Shown: positions 32,207 to 63,937 of the stretch, one piece after another
How the letters are laid out: each line of letters starts with the position of its first letter
Numbering within the stretch: position 1 is the first letter of the stretch
Source of the DNA: Caenorhabditis elegans
Lineage: Eukaryota > Nematoda > Chromadorea > Rhabditida > Rhabditidae
NCBI RefSeq assembly: GCF_000002985.6
Contig: NC_003284.9
Span: 10,044,001 to 10,108,000, forward strand
Direction of reading: 5' to 3'
DNA length: 64,000 nucleotides
The notes under the pieces: generated by a model
What the model was told of the DNA's origin: nothing
Databases searched by the model: none
Seen by the model: the letters and a program-made list of their open reading frames with translations, nothing else
Program-made: the position numbers and the translations under genes

Positions 32207-33581
32207 ATATTGTTAATTTGTTGTTTTATTTTTCATTGTTCATTTTTTTTCAAATTTTCTTTTCATTTTGTCATCTTCAAATATCTTGTCACTAATACAA
32301 TTCAGCTGTTGCGATAGAAAACCAATACTGCTTCATAATAAAACGTTTCTTATTTTGATCCTTCCAAAAAAAAGAACAAAGAAGGAAGTGCCAAACCCAT
32401 TGCAATTTGGCCACCATCACTGTCCATTTGATAACGTCCTTGAGATTTGCCGTGTTCGGCAGAAGAAATTCAACGGGGCACAACACAAAAAACCAGGAAG
32501 TATTGGGTTCGGTCGGTTTTGTATTTTCCATTTCCATCAACGACGACTTCAATCCAAGGTTACTAACATGTCTCAAGCCTAAATGATTGTTGTTGATGGT
32601 AAGAGATAATGAACAAACCGGATTTCAAATATTCTGTCTTGTGGGATAGAACATATTAGGAAGTTTTATAATATAATCAAGAGTATCAAACTAATTAGGC
32701 AAAATATGATTTTGAAAATGTTCATAATCTAGATTATGGAACATCTCGATTGATAGAAACGAAATATTTGTAAAATATTTTGATATGCTAATAGAAAAAT
32801 AGAAAAATTCAAAAAATTTAGTATAACGTACATATATAGTGCACATTGAAATAGCCCAGGCAAGTAAAAATTAGTCTACCAAAGTTATCAATTTCTAATT
32901 GTTTTATTACATGTAATTGCAGAAAAAGATTTTAGAACACTCCTTATCCGCTTCGTATTTGCTGGAGAGTTGTTATTCACCAAACCATATATTTTCTAAA
33001 ACATCTCTGACAAAATAGGTCATCGCGATACTTCAAGTTGAGTTGAGTAGATACAATCGTAGCAACCTTGTAATACTGACAGAAAAACTTCATACTTTAT
33101 ATTTTTCCAAAAAGTTCATGATAGGAAATTATTAGTTTCGGTAAAACCATAAGCCTACTGTTTTATATTATTTTCGTAGCGGTCTTAAAATTAGCAACTT
33201 ATTTCCAGGGAAAATCAGTTTTCGTCCACCTTCGCCCACATTTGATTGAGCAAGTGATTTACAATCACTAACTTAACAGAACACAATTTTTCGTTAATTT
33301 TGTCTCTTTTTAGTACCTACAGCATCGTAAATGTGTTATTTGTGATACCATTACTATTACATAATGTGAAGTGGTTGCTTGATTAGAACGGTTTTTTCTG
33401 TCTTCTATACCTGCGCTGACCGTCATCTCATTGCCTAACTTAATCTCTTGGCCTAGCACATGTGTACTTCCTTCTTCTCATGACCTCCGTGCCCGACCAC
33501 CTATGTTTTTTATGTTGGCAGTTCCTTCTACGTCTACTTACCTACACCTAGACCACGCCTCCATTTTTGCAAATGAATTGG
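32207..33581. other. Intergenic region upstream of the collagen
   Basis: Mostly AT-rich. Frames at 32268-32582 (plus) and 32292-32576 (minus) are both open for about 95-104 codons over the same DNA, with no splice or domain support. I see no gene. Confidence 0.4.
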
Positions 33582-33589
33582 TATAAAAG
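33582..33589 (+). promoter_or_regulatory. TATA box of the cuticle collagen
   Basis: TATAAAAG lies 45 bases before the collagen ATG. It fixes the start at 33627, because the in-frame upstream ATG codons at 33567 and 33573 lie before the TATA box and so cannot be in the mRNA. Confidence 0.75.
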
Positions 33590-33626
33590 CAACAGGAAAG
33601 AACTCAATAGCCACACCAAACTGAAG

Positions 33627-34570
33627 ATGTTTGAGGAGAAACTTCTTGTGTCTGTCGCTTCGGCCTTCTCTACCCTCGCCATTGTTGCCTGCCTCGTTGT
33701 GGTCCCATCTCTTTATGCAACAATTGATGAGATTCACGCTGAGGTTCTCGATGGAGTTAATGTGTTCCGTGTTGAGACTGATTCTGCTTGGACCGAGATG
33801 ATGGACATCCAAATTCTTGTCACACCACCAACCAAGCCACGTGTCAACCCATTCAACTCTGTCTTCCGCCAAAAGCGTCAAACCTTCTCCGGACTTCCAG
33901 CTTGGTGCCAATGCGAGCCAACTAAGCCTACTTGCCCACCAGGACCACCAGGACCACCAGGACCAGCTGGACAACCAGGTAAGAACCGTTACTTCATTAA
34001 TACGTAACTTCATTGTAATTATTTTCAGGAACCCCAGGAGCCCCAGGACCAAAGGGACAAGACAGCACCACAACCTTTGCTCCAATCAACTGCCCAACTG
34101 CCCCATCCGACTGCATCAAGTGTGCTCCAGGACCAGCCGGACCTGCTGGATCAGCTGGACCAGCAGGACCAAAGGGACCAGATGGACGCCCAGGACAGCC
34201 AGGATCTGCTGGACACCCAGGAGCTCCAGGACAACCAGGATCCAAGGGAAACAATGGAGCTCCAGGAGCCGCCGGAGGGCCAGGACAGCCAGGACGTCCA
34301 GGAAAGGACGGACAACGCGGAAAGGGATCCGCTGGAGCTCCAGGAGCCCCAGGAAAGGCCGGACCAGCCGGACCAGCCGGAGGACCAGGAAACAACGGAT
34401 CCGCTGGAACTCCAGGACCAGCTGGACCAGCTGGAAACCCAGGAACCCCAGGAAACAAGGGATCCGATGGACACCCAGGAACTCCAGGAGCCCCAGGAGG
34501 ACCAGGACACGATGCCGCCTATTGTGCCTGTCCACCAAGATCTGCTGTCTTCGTGGCCCGTCGTCATTAA
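33627..34570 (+). CDS. col-176: Cuticle collagen
   Basis: Two exons, 33627-33978 and 34029-34570, give 297 aa. The N-terminus [20 protein letters not shown], with a hydrophobic segment at 6-30, is the membrane-anchor signature of nematode cuticle collagens. A subtilisin/BLI-4-type cleavage site, RQKR, is at 81-84. Cysteine pairs [10 protein letters not shown] and [11 protein letters not shown] flank a short and a long Gly-X-Y block (for example [19 protein letters not shown]), and the end has CAC for cross-linking. It is a structural protein of the cuticle. The gene is GC-richer than its surroundings because of Gly/Pro codons, and this creates several long antisense frames. The name col-176 (ZC373.7) is recalled from the locus. 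Confidence 0.94.
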
Positions 34571-34583
34571 ATTTTACTTTTTC

Positions 34584-34589
34584 AATAAA
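34584..34589 (+). terminator. Polyadenylation signal of the collagen
   Basis: AATAAA lies 14 bases after the collagen stop codon. Confidence 0.65.
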
Positions 34590-37500
34590 CTCATCAGCAT
34601 GCATACAATCTTTGTTTTTGTTCCTGAATAACATTCAACAAGAAATTTAATTGTTTTTTGTCAGTCTACTAAATTGCACTGGACTTTAAATTCTTATTGT
34701 TTTCTATACTTATGATTTCAAGTGAAAGATTTGCTTTACCAGTCTTCAAATAATCAAGAGCGCCTGCTTACAGACTGAAAACATAATATTTCTGTTGGAA
34801 ACATACAACTTGTCATAGATATTGAAATAGATTTCCCTCCACACAGACCGAGCAGGTCAATTCTCACTCTTTTGTATCTATCTTTTTTCAAAACAGTGTG
34901 TAAAGTGGAACAGAAAAAAAAGCTAGCGAAAATATTCTCGGGGGCAACTGCTTTCTCGGAAATTTTATTATTTTTCACTTAAGAGTGATTGCAATCATTT
35001 TTTTCTGCAAGAAAGTTTGGAAGTCAGTGATACAAAGAATGCGCAGTCAATTTGTTATTTATTTCTTTTTTTGATCAATTAGTAATGTTTCCAAAACCAA
35101 ATTGTTTCAGTAGGTAACATTTTTAAAGAAATATTCATGAAAAACCGCGATAAATTTAAATTCAATTGTAAAAATAAAAAATCAGAAAATATTCATAATA
35201 TCTGGTTTAAACTTGAAAACAATTTTTTTTAAATATTTTCCCCTGATATTACTTGAACGAAATTAAAAAAAAACTTTTTCACATGTTTCGAAAGAATTAT
35301 GAGGGAACAACAGCAACCTCCGTCCAAAATTCAACGTGACGTATGTAAAGCAACAGTTGTCTAAGCGGCCAACGGATTCGGCCCCAAGTAGACGGCCGTT
35401 GTGTCCGGGCGGCTATCCGCCAGGCCCAAACGGCAAAAGAGAGCGCGAGCGGAATGCATATTGAAAGCTGCTGCATCGCATCGATTTTGTTGTGTTCTTG
35501 CTACGGGCGGAGAGGCTCTGTCCGCCACCCAGCCATTTTTCTCATTAGCGACTTTTTTTAGAATTGAAAACTGAATGAAATGCGAGGAAGGAATCAAAAA
35601 TACGGATGTTTCGTAAATCTTTTGTCATTTTTCTCACGCTCTAAACAAATTTTAACTGTTGTTTGATCGCTGTTCTTCCAATCCGTACGTTTATTTGCCA
35701 TTTGGTTAGATTTGTTGTTTAGTTTTACACGTTTCTTTGTTAACCTGTCTATACTAATCGGCTAGCAACTGTTAAAAATATTTGTCTTTAAATTGTTTTG
35801 AAATGTCAAGTTCATAGTGACTCTTAATTTGGGAAATAAATAAATGCTCGCGCAAAAATACCAATAACCTACTCGAAATGAATGTCCACGGGCTATTCAA
35901 TATTGGATAAAAATCGCAAATACTCTCGACGCGAAACGTTTCTTCTCATATTTTTCTGGGTCCTCATTCAACTTTCCTCCTTCACCAAAAGCATGCAAAG
36001 CATTGTTGCTCGAAAAATGCAGGCCCTCTTTTTGTTCAACATTTTTGTGTGTGTGTCAGATCTCCTCTTTTATTCTTTGGTCAGAGAACGGATATTTAGA
36101 TTGCTCAAACAAAATTGACTTTTAGAGATTTTCGTGTTTTGATTTGAATATAGTTTACACTTCTTTTTTTTTAAATACACAGGAATCAAATTCAATAAGA
36201 AGTATTCTAATTTCAGCAAAGATCAGTATTATAGTGATTTTTTGAACCCAAACTCAAAGAAATGGCAATTTAAATTTTAAACATTCCATTCTTCTTCTCA
36301 TAACCGAAAATGTTTTTTTTTAAATCGCAAAAGTATTCAACATGTTTATACTGAACTTTTTAAAGTCATTCATCAAAGTCACTAATTAAACAAACATTTC
36401 GGATATAATGCATGTGATGTATATTTACTTTTTCAGTATGTATTACTTCGGAGAGTCAGTGAGATTATTGTATGCAAGAGAAAAAGATTTTTAGCATTGA
36501 GGAAAAATAATTTCCAAATATAATACTTATCAAAATGCGACCCTAGTGACAAAAGCAAGTTTCGGAAAACACATCTAATTTCCTTTTTATCAGTTATCAT
36601 GATCAGAAAACAAAATGAAGCGATCTACTTTTGAACAACCTTTGAAATCAGAAGATCAAACGGTTGTATTAATTATTTTTTTCTATTTATACTTCATTAT
36701 TCTTTTTCCAAAAAAAAAAGTTCACGTCACATATGTTATTGTCATCAGACTACGATCTCCTTATCACATTCAATCGGCTGCCATATTTTGTTTTCTCGTC
36801 AAACATTCACCTCACCTGCTTGTTTTTTGTCTAGTTTTTCTTATGTTCCGGCACCTATTTGTTTCATAACATCTTACATTGTTTCATGATTGCTTGAAAA
36901 AGCGTGTCGCATGCCTGCCGGGCAAAAATGCTAAGCTTTTTAGTGGGAGTAGTAGAGAATGGATAAGCTAGAAGAGGTTAATCGAATTTGGTCCAATTCA
37001 CACAGGCTCCATATGTGTGTGAGTGTGCAAGCGGTGAGGAGGTGTGAGTGAAAAAAGATCCGTGAAGTTTGAAACCTTTTAAACAACGTTTATATTTCAC
37101 AGCTAAGTGTATTGGTAAAGTTCATTTTCTGCTTGTGTTTCTTTTTTTGTTGTTGTAACTTTTTCAAAACGTTTTTTAAAAAATATTTTATGGAGAGCAA
37201 AACTCAAAAATAAAACCATCTTTTATTTTTGACTAATCCTTTTTCTCTTTGCATCGTTTAAAGGAAGTTTTCTCCAAATGCCTACTTAATCCTACGCATT
37301 ACCTTTGAAATATTCATGCGTTTCTTGACTACATCAGTGTCGTTCAAATAGCTTTTCCTTTTCTTGACTCTATGCCCTCATTTGCATAGGTCTCGTCTCT
37401 CCGAGCCTAATTTTGAAACAAGTTTCGTTGCAGATCATGTTTTATGTGTTCTTTTCAGTAAATAATGATTAGAAAAAATATAAAAGTTTAATTGATATAT

Positions 37501-39356
37501 CGTTAGTTGTGTATTTTTGAGAAGGCCATAACATTTTCTTCTACTGAAATAAATCGTATAAACTGATATTGTTTCAACGTTGAATACTTCTTTTCCGTGA
37601 CCTTTTAAGCATCAATAACAAATGCAAAAGTTGATTGTGACGTATTTCAGAGGAATTTCCAACTTCGGGAAATAACCGAGATCATTTCGAAACTATAAAA
37701 CCAATTTGGGTGTTTGTGATTATTGATTTTTCATATCCTTAGTGTGATACTTCTGATATTTGTGACGGTATTTTTTTTCAATTTAAAAACACATTTTTCC
37801 TCACCTTTTTCGATAAAACATGTTTTAATTCAAAAAAATCTCCGAAAGAAAATACAAAAATGCAGTAAAATAAAACTTAAACTGCAGAACCAAAAGTCGT
37901 CAGGATTAAAAACAAAGAAGAACATTCGGTTAACCTCTTTCTCTGTGCCGTGTCATTTTGGCAGTTCATCTATTCACCAATTGCTCAATGAGAAAGAAAA
38001 AAGAAAGGATAAGAGTATTCTGCAAAGTGTTATTTTTAATGTTTTCTCTCTTCGGTCCAATAAGCCGCGCATAGAGGACTCTAAACGACGGATATAACCT
38101 AGCACTTTGATTTAGAATCGAGCATTTGTTAATTGAATCTCTATTTATGTTTCCGTCAACATTCAGAGTTTTGCAATAGTTCAGTATTTATGACGCACCG
38201 TATTTTTATATCAGTCGTGTACATCAATTGGTCTTGCACTCACTTTTTTGTTTCACTAATTTCAAGATACAAATTCAAGTTTGCTAATTTGCAATCTTTT
38301 TTTTTTCGTTTTTAAATTTTTTTTTGAGTTATTAAGTCTTTTTGTAGCAATAACATTTATTTTTATAGACTTTGTTTGACATTAAAGACCGTGTAGTCAA
38401 AGTTTGTAATTTTAGACATTTAATAACTGTCGGAAACTTGGTATTGCATGTATGTATATACTTTATATACTGTCGAATGAGCCGTTTGTCCAATTACTCA
38501 GCCTTTATCTTGTGTTACCAAGTTAAAGGTGGAAATGCGCTACTAATAATTTATTTTGAATAGACATATAAATATTTAAGAGGCTCACTTCAAGGTTAAA
38601 TTTTTGAAAATTCTCAGTCAACGTTTTGACAAACTGCCACATTTTCAAATCATTTGGATCTTTTTTTTTTAAATGTTCCGAATTCACAAAGTTAGAATAC
38701 AAATCTTTAAATAAATAGTTTATCACTGGCGCTACTCCATTCACTTTCCAATAACCTTCCAATTTGAATCTCTAAAGTTGATTCGAAGTTGAAGAGTTGA
38801 GGAGTTGAAGAGCTAAATGAAAGCTTTACAAATAGAGGAAATACTTCTTCATTTTGAACCAAAAACTACAAAGTTTGCAATTTCCCTTTCTAATCATTGT
38901 CTCTTTTTTAATTGATTGTTTTTCAATTATGTTTAAGTTCATCCATCCCAAATAATCTTTGATTTGCCTTGATTCCTTTCATCTTAAATATCACCGACGT
39001 CTTTTTGAACGAATTGATTCCGCGAAATTTTGTTCTCATTCTCTTCTCAATACAAGATTTTTGTAAATATCTCTTGTTCAAACTGATACTAAAAAAGAAG
39101 ACAAATATTTTCATTGAGATAAAGTATACCACTCTGTTATTTTTAGTCTTCAAAGTTTGACAAATTTCTAATTCCTGCAAACAGTTTTTGGAAAACAAAT
39201 TATCTTGTTTCTCTGATACAAACACCGCAAACTAAATATATTTTTATGGATTTCATCTGAAACAACTTTAACTGTATTTGGATTCATTTAGCTACCGAAT
39301 CTTTTCATTGTCCGCACATATTTTTTTTAATTCTCGAACGCCGATTTTGAGATAAT

Positions 39357-39366
39357 CTGCGTCTCT
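39357..39366 (+). promoter_or_regulatory. CTGCGTCTCT promoter motif, copy 1
   Basis: Matches the CTGCGTCTC element that I recall as over-represented and conserved in Caenorhabditis promoters. A second exact copy lies 94 bases downstream. It probably marks the glutamate synthase promoter. Confidence 0.5.
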
Positions 39367-39450
39367 CCACTGGAATACGCTCTCTAGTTTTTAAGGAAAC
39401 TGTGTGCCGCACCATCGTTGCGCAACGACCAATGGCGCATTTCTAACAGC

Positions 39451-39460
39451 CTGCGTCTCT
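39451..39460 (+). promoter_or_regulatory. CTGCGTCTCT promoter motif, copy 2
   Basis: Exact second copy of the element, preceded by ACCAATGGCGC (CCAAT-like) and followed by TCTCTCG-rich sequence and a GCGCCAAAA (E2F-like) word at about 39532. Confidence 0.5.
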
Positions 39461-40666
39461 CGATTGGTGTGCGTTCCTCTCGAGTCTCTCGTTTGACCTT
39501 ATCTGAACCGCCATCTTTCACTTTTTGGAATGCGCCAAAAACAGTTGTTATTTTGCTCGCTCACTATTGATGGCCCATCGGTCATTTCTACGCCATTTTC
39601 GAACGCTGAATGGTCGGTTGTTTTTTCTCTCTCTCCCTTGCATTACCTATCACTTTTTTTCATTTGTGGTACAACTGTTTTTCAGTCAGGTAGTGTTTGG
39701 CGTAGCGCAGAATGTCTATTCTAATATTTAACTTGAGAATAACAATTTTTTTTGATTTTTCTATCTCTTTGTCGGAAAACACTCTGTAGAGACAACTGCT
39801 GATGAATAAAACTATTTTTTTCTTTTCGGCGCCAAATCAGTTCCACTAATTCACCCGAGAAATTTTTTCTAGTCTTCTTTTATCTAGCCGCTGTTGTCAT
39901 ATCCAATTTCTTAATTCTACATAAAATATTGTGTACTTTACTCTCTCGCATGGGTACAAATTCTTGCCAACTGTCCGTTTGCAAAGTGATAAACACGTTG
40001 TGGTCATGTGCTGCTTTTTTCGACATCGTGAGTCAATGCCCATTGCTCCAAATTACGTCCCGGTACGATTGGCCACCTTTAAGCAAAGTACAGTTGCCTT
40101 TGCCTACATTGACCTCATTTAATGACTGATAAACACTTGCCTCCATTCAATAATAAGCTACACAGATAACGAGTCTTGACCAAAACTGACCCACAGATAG
40201 TGAAGTACATAACATATTCCGCGTCCATCATTAAAGAACACTCTTTGATAATATCAAAGACACGTGATATGCGTATGGCAAACATCTTTTTAAAAGACTT
40301 TAGGTCAGACCGATCACATACATTTTTTTCGAAAAAAACTGTCTCCTCCCACTAATTGACTATAAAGGAATGGGTAAACAAACTAGATGTTAATTGCGAA
40401 AAAGTCCCACGTGGCATCCACATGATATTACTGATAAACATCGTTCTAACGTCAAACAATCAAATGTTCATAGAGTAGAGGGTTTCCCCTCGTCATCTTA
40501 TCGTTCTTTATGCATACAGTTTAATCATTTATATTCACGCATTTTCCGTTCCTTCAAATGTTCCCATCTTTTATGACTTCCTTGAAAAATTGTTTTTCTT
40601 ATATTTGCAGAAATTTTATTATTTCAGGTATATTGTATACTAAAACAAAAATCTCACGGTTTGATA

Positions 40667-59894
<19,228 letters not shown>

Positions 59895-61098
59895 ATATTT
59901 TCACTGTTGATTTCCATTTTTTGCTCTCGCATTTTGTTTTTCATTAGTTGATAATAGCTTATAGTAAGCAAGTATTATTTCCCCTCACCTTTTCTAATTA
60001 TTTCATTTTAATGTATTTCGTCCCAGCATCAATCACCCATTTGAGCGCCCTGTCATTTAAATATTGAGTTTGAATTCGCTTTACATATTGTTGGTGAATA
60101 AGATTATTGTGTAGAAACAAACTATTGTTGAGTATTTCTTGTGGACTGAAGGAGCTGGACGTATTACAGATAAGGTGCAGTAATTTCAGCTACTTAAATT
60201 TGTAAAACTCGCTATCAATTAATGGCGATTTATTTTTATGCTTTACCAAAAACAGATCAAACAAGTAATTTTTCTTGAGAACAAGCTCTCAAAACGTCAT
60301 AACTTGTCTGTTATTTTTTGAAAAATTAACAGTAACCTACATTTTTTTCGACTTTATCAAGACATTCTTAATCCTGACAGTTCAGTTTGAAATGTTTATT
60401 TATAACCTTCAAGTGATTTCTTTCATGTACATTGAGTACTACAATGATAAGTGTAATTTGTTACCAGCTCTTACTATCAAGTAGGCTTTAACTTTTTAAA
60501 GTTAGTAACTGCTGCTCGTTAAACAGCTCCAAGTCGGATACCGCAGTTGGGAAAATAACTGGCAGGCAAGTTTTTGTTTCCTTATTGTGAGGTACATTTT
60601 CAACAGTTCTATGATTTCAATTGCTTTATATAATAAAGTTTTTGTGTCGATATCCAAGTAATTTTTACATACAAATTATCAAAACACAAAATGCTAAAAA
60701 AAAAATGAAAGATCAGGTTTCATGTTGTTCGTTCTCAAAATTGTTTGAGGAGATTGAAAATAGTGAATGGCAGCGGGCAGGGTGAACGGCAAAAAGGCCC
60801 TAGTGAGATATATGTCATCATGTAGTTTTGTGAAGTTCTTGATTCAAATCCGATGGCTCTATAGAATCAAATAAATAAAGCAGGTTTTTGTTGTTCCCGT
60901 TTTCAAGTTGTCAGAAATTCAAAAATTATAATGAAAGATAAAAGAGAAAAAGTTGTTCGCATGAGTCGCAAACAAGATTGGGCAAAAATGCAGATACAAT
61001 TCCAAATATCCTAGAAATTGCTTTGTTGAACAGAAAGAAAATGGAAAAGATAAGTGGTTGCCAGTTGATGGGTAATTGCTGTAGATGTTGTTGTTTTG
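59895..61098. other. Convergent intergenic region
   Basis: Lies between the 3' ends of glutamate synthase and the K2P channel. AT-rich; I see no gene. Confidence 0.5.
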
Positions 61099-63937
61099 TT
61101 ACAAATATGCTGGCTGTTCTGGCCTCAGCGCAGCCACTCTTCGGATGTACTCTGATTCTCGGAAAAAATCTGACTGGAAGGAATTGTGACGGATTGTAGA
61201 CATTCCTGAAATAAGATAGCAAAACTTATTATTAGGAAAATTTTTATTAACTGTAATAAACTAATTTAACCTAGAGGTGCCTTGTCGGTTAGAATTACAT
61301 ACTAGTTACATAACCTTTGCGGCCCCATCAGTAAAAACGTACCAGAAGATGTTTCGTCAATAAATCTGAGCTTCATCAGAAGCTCATGAGGTTCAAAAGG
61401 TCGATCGCGGAGTTCGTTATCCAGGAAGTCTCGCACATCATTCCATGTAACTTTACCGCCTTTTTTCCGTCGCATCGCCCCCAGTAAAGCAACGATTTCT
61501 TTGAGTTCCTCACTCATTCCTAAGAATCTGTAACATTCGAAATGAAAAACCGAAAACTTTCAATTAACTACCGTTTTGCTCGACCAAAGTAGTGAATTCT
61601 GGTGAAGTACGCCTTGAGATGTGTGGACGCAAGATCCACGCACATGGTCACTACGGAAAGACCTGAAAGAAAAATTTGTTTCCTAACTCGGCTATTTTAT
61701 ACCACAAAATTTCAAAATGAAAATATTTATCATGTATTCCATTGTTATTCCACCGTTCGATTGTTGAAAAATTATTTTTTAAATCTTATTTTAAGCCTTG
61801 ACAATCTGAATATAAATAAACTCTAAAATATTGCACAAATATTTGCCGTTCATCAGTATTCTCTGTTTTTCACTTTTATACTAAGTGTCCAAATACTTTT
61901 TGAGAATAACGAAGTTCATAAAATATCTTTCAACATTACAATTTTCAACTTTCAAATTAACAGTCATTTTACCATAATTTGATTATTATCATGGTTTCCA
62001 TGTTAGTTTTCTTTTGCTAATTATGAAAAAAGAGTTTCCAATATGAAAATAGATGTTAACTCACCAACTATCACAAATGCAACGATAAGTGATAAAAATA
62101 TGTAATCAGTCACAACGATATCTCCGAGTCCGACTGTTACAATCAAATTGAAACCAAAATGAAACGCATGAATGAAAGACCAAGTTCTAGAAGATTATAG
62201 TACACAAATATTCAAAAAACCTTGAACATACCTTTCCCATGTGATAAACATGGCAGACCCAATTGAGCAATATATGCAAATACATGATACATATGCACCT
62301 GAAAATGTATATTATTTTCTTGGCTTTGTTAAATTGTTTTTGACAGAACACCAAACTGTGTGAGGTGGGTAGGTATGAACTTTGACAGAGGAAAGTAGTG
62401 TAGGAAGGCGCGGATAGAGGAAACACACAGTGAAATAAAGAAATTGTTACATCGAAAAAGACGGACAGAAACGGAAAAATACTTTAATAAAACAGCAAGA
62501 TAGATGACATTGATAGACAAGAGTTGTATGTTAATTGAAACAAACAACACTCAAAGAAGACATAATCATTGTGAGGAGTTTAGCAAATAGTTCAATGAAT
62601 TTGTATCGATTTGAAATATTGTACATTGAACAATAACTTTTTGAATAGAGAGGAGAGAAATAGACAATACACTTATCCTTACCGATCGGAAACCATAATT
62701 TCGTTCGTTCACCATTTGGAACTGTTAGGATACGATATTTCAATTATGATTTAAATAAAAATTATGAGGATTGCTTTAAAACTACTTCTACAGAATACTA
62801 GTTGAATCAATAAACCAAAATAGGTACCTATTGGGAACCAAAGTTTCTCTTCAGTTCCGTCGACACCAAGAATATCGAGAGTATCGTTGGGACCACCCGT
62901 TGATTGTAATGACTTTCTCCTGCCGTGACGAATACGACTCATCCATTGCTAAAGAACTAATATTAGTTCTTGTTAATCAAAATCAATATATTTACCTTCA
63001 CTTTTCGGACACTTCGATTCCAAAAGCTCACAAACTGGAGTAATGTTTCAGATAAAAATTTACCAATATCGGCAGCTGTTATGAACATAAGTGGTATACC
63101 AACAAGCGCGAATGCTACTGAGAAAACCTTTCCGACGTCTGTGTCGACAGATACTTCTCCATAACCTGACAATAATAAATTTTAATTATTTCTGAATTAT
63201 GAATCAACAATACCGCAAGTAGTTAACACAGTGAGAACATATAATATTGCAGTTGGAAATGTCCATTTATTATGCATATTTGATAAGTCATCAGGCCGGT
63301 TTAATTCACGTCGTATAGGTCTCCTATCGTCCACTGTTTCTGATACTCGTACCATCCATTCTCGAAATGTTGCAGCCCATTCACCTTCATCCATATTACT
63401 AACCCCGTGTTGAGCATTATTGAGCATCTTCCAACTTTCGGCAGTGAAGTTTGACATCAAATTTGTTAACCTACAAAAAATACTATTTGAAAATAATTCA
63501 GGTAAAAGAATGTTACTATAAGATGTTTCCCTGAAAGAAATCAAACACACAGTTACATTATAATTATATTTAAAGAAAATAACGGTTCCGCTCTCACTTT
63601 AAACTATGTAAGTGATTCGATATACTTTCTAATCAGTGTTGAAATCCGATTGTTCTTCTTACCTGACAAGTTTTTTGGATCTGGCAAGAAGTTCCGTCCT
63701 TGTTTCCAGTAACATGAGTATCCAAGCTCCCAAGCATAAATATCCAATTAACACTGACACCAAGATCACGTGAGGTGTAAGTATTTTGATGTACTGAAAT
63801 GCTGTTTGTTGTTATTTTTTCCACTCACGGTCTTTTATTCACAGTTCTCTAAATGTCAATGATTGCTCACAAACGTAAGGTTTTGTGCAACAAGTGGGGT
63901 TATTTGTAAGCAAAAACCTCTCATATTTTTCCGTCAT
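61099..63937 (-). CDS. Two-pore-domain (TWK/K2P) potassium channel
   Basis: Eleven exons fit in phase, giving 450 aa: 63937-63875, 63793-63663, 63470-63214, 63165-62996, 62948-62828, 62721-62683, 62298-62232, 62186-62065, 61662-61572, 61527-61343 and 61205-61099. TM1 lies in TPHVILVSVLIGYLCLGAWI. An extracellular cap follows, with NFT as a possible N-glycosylation site. Pore 1 ends TTCGYGE (148-154), TM2 is VFSVAFALVGIPLMFI, TM3 is in SCICIYCSIGSAMFIT, and pore 2 has TVGLGD (300-305). It carries background K+ current at the plasma membrane. The C-terminus ends LRPEQPAYL; reading through the donor at 61342 gives a different tail stopping at 61302. The first exon (donor GTTTGT) is the least sure. 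I recognise the family but not which twk gene. Confidence 0.87.
62683..62721 (-). repeat. 39-bp K2P cassette exon duplicating the previous exon's 3' end
   Basis: The exon encodes PNGERTKLWFPI; the preceding exon (62948-62828) ends DGTEEKLWFPI. The two share phase, length pattern and KLWFPIG at the junction. Being 39 bases between phase-1 junctions, it can be included or skipped without changing frame. Confidence 0.65.

Larger units (their letters stand above)
34590..40666. other. Gene-poor 6-kb region upstream of glutamate synthase
   Basis: AT-rich DNA with no splice-supported gene. Notable parts are a GC-richer block at 35330-35540, a 79-codon minus frame at 38523-38762, and a probable promoter block at 39340-39540 with two CTGCGTCTCT words and GCGCCAAA words. 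A 5' UTR exon of glutamate synthase may start there; the acceptor TATTTCAG ending at 40627 lies 39 bases before its ATG. Confidence 0.45.

Noticed and set aside
33534..34634. Several long frames (138-277 codons) overlapping the collagen on both strands
   Set aside because: They are shadows of the repetitive Gly-X-Y coding sequence, with simple-repeat translations (SSWSSWVS, RTSRTS) and no signals of their own.
40661..40666. Upstream TTG start for glutamate synthase
   Set aside because: Nuclear genes start at ATG; the ATG at 40667 gives a propeptide of the expected short length before Cys27.
60838..60856. B-box-like GATTCAAATCC
   Set aside because: No cloverleaf can be drawn from the flanking bases.
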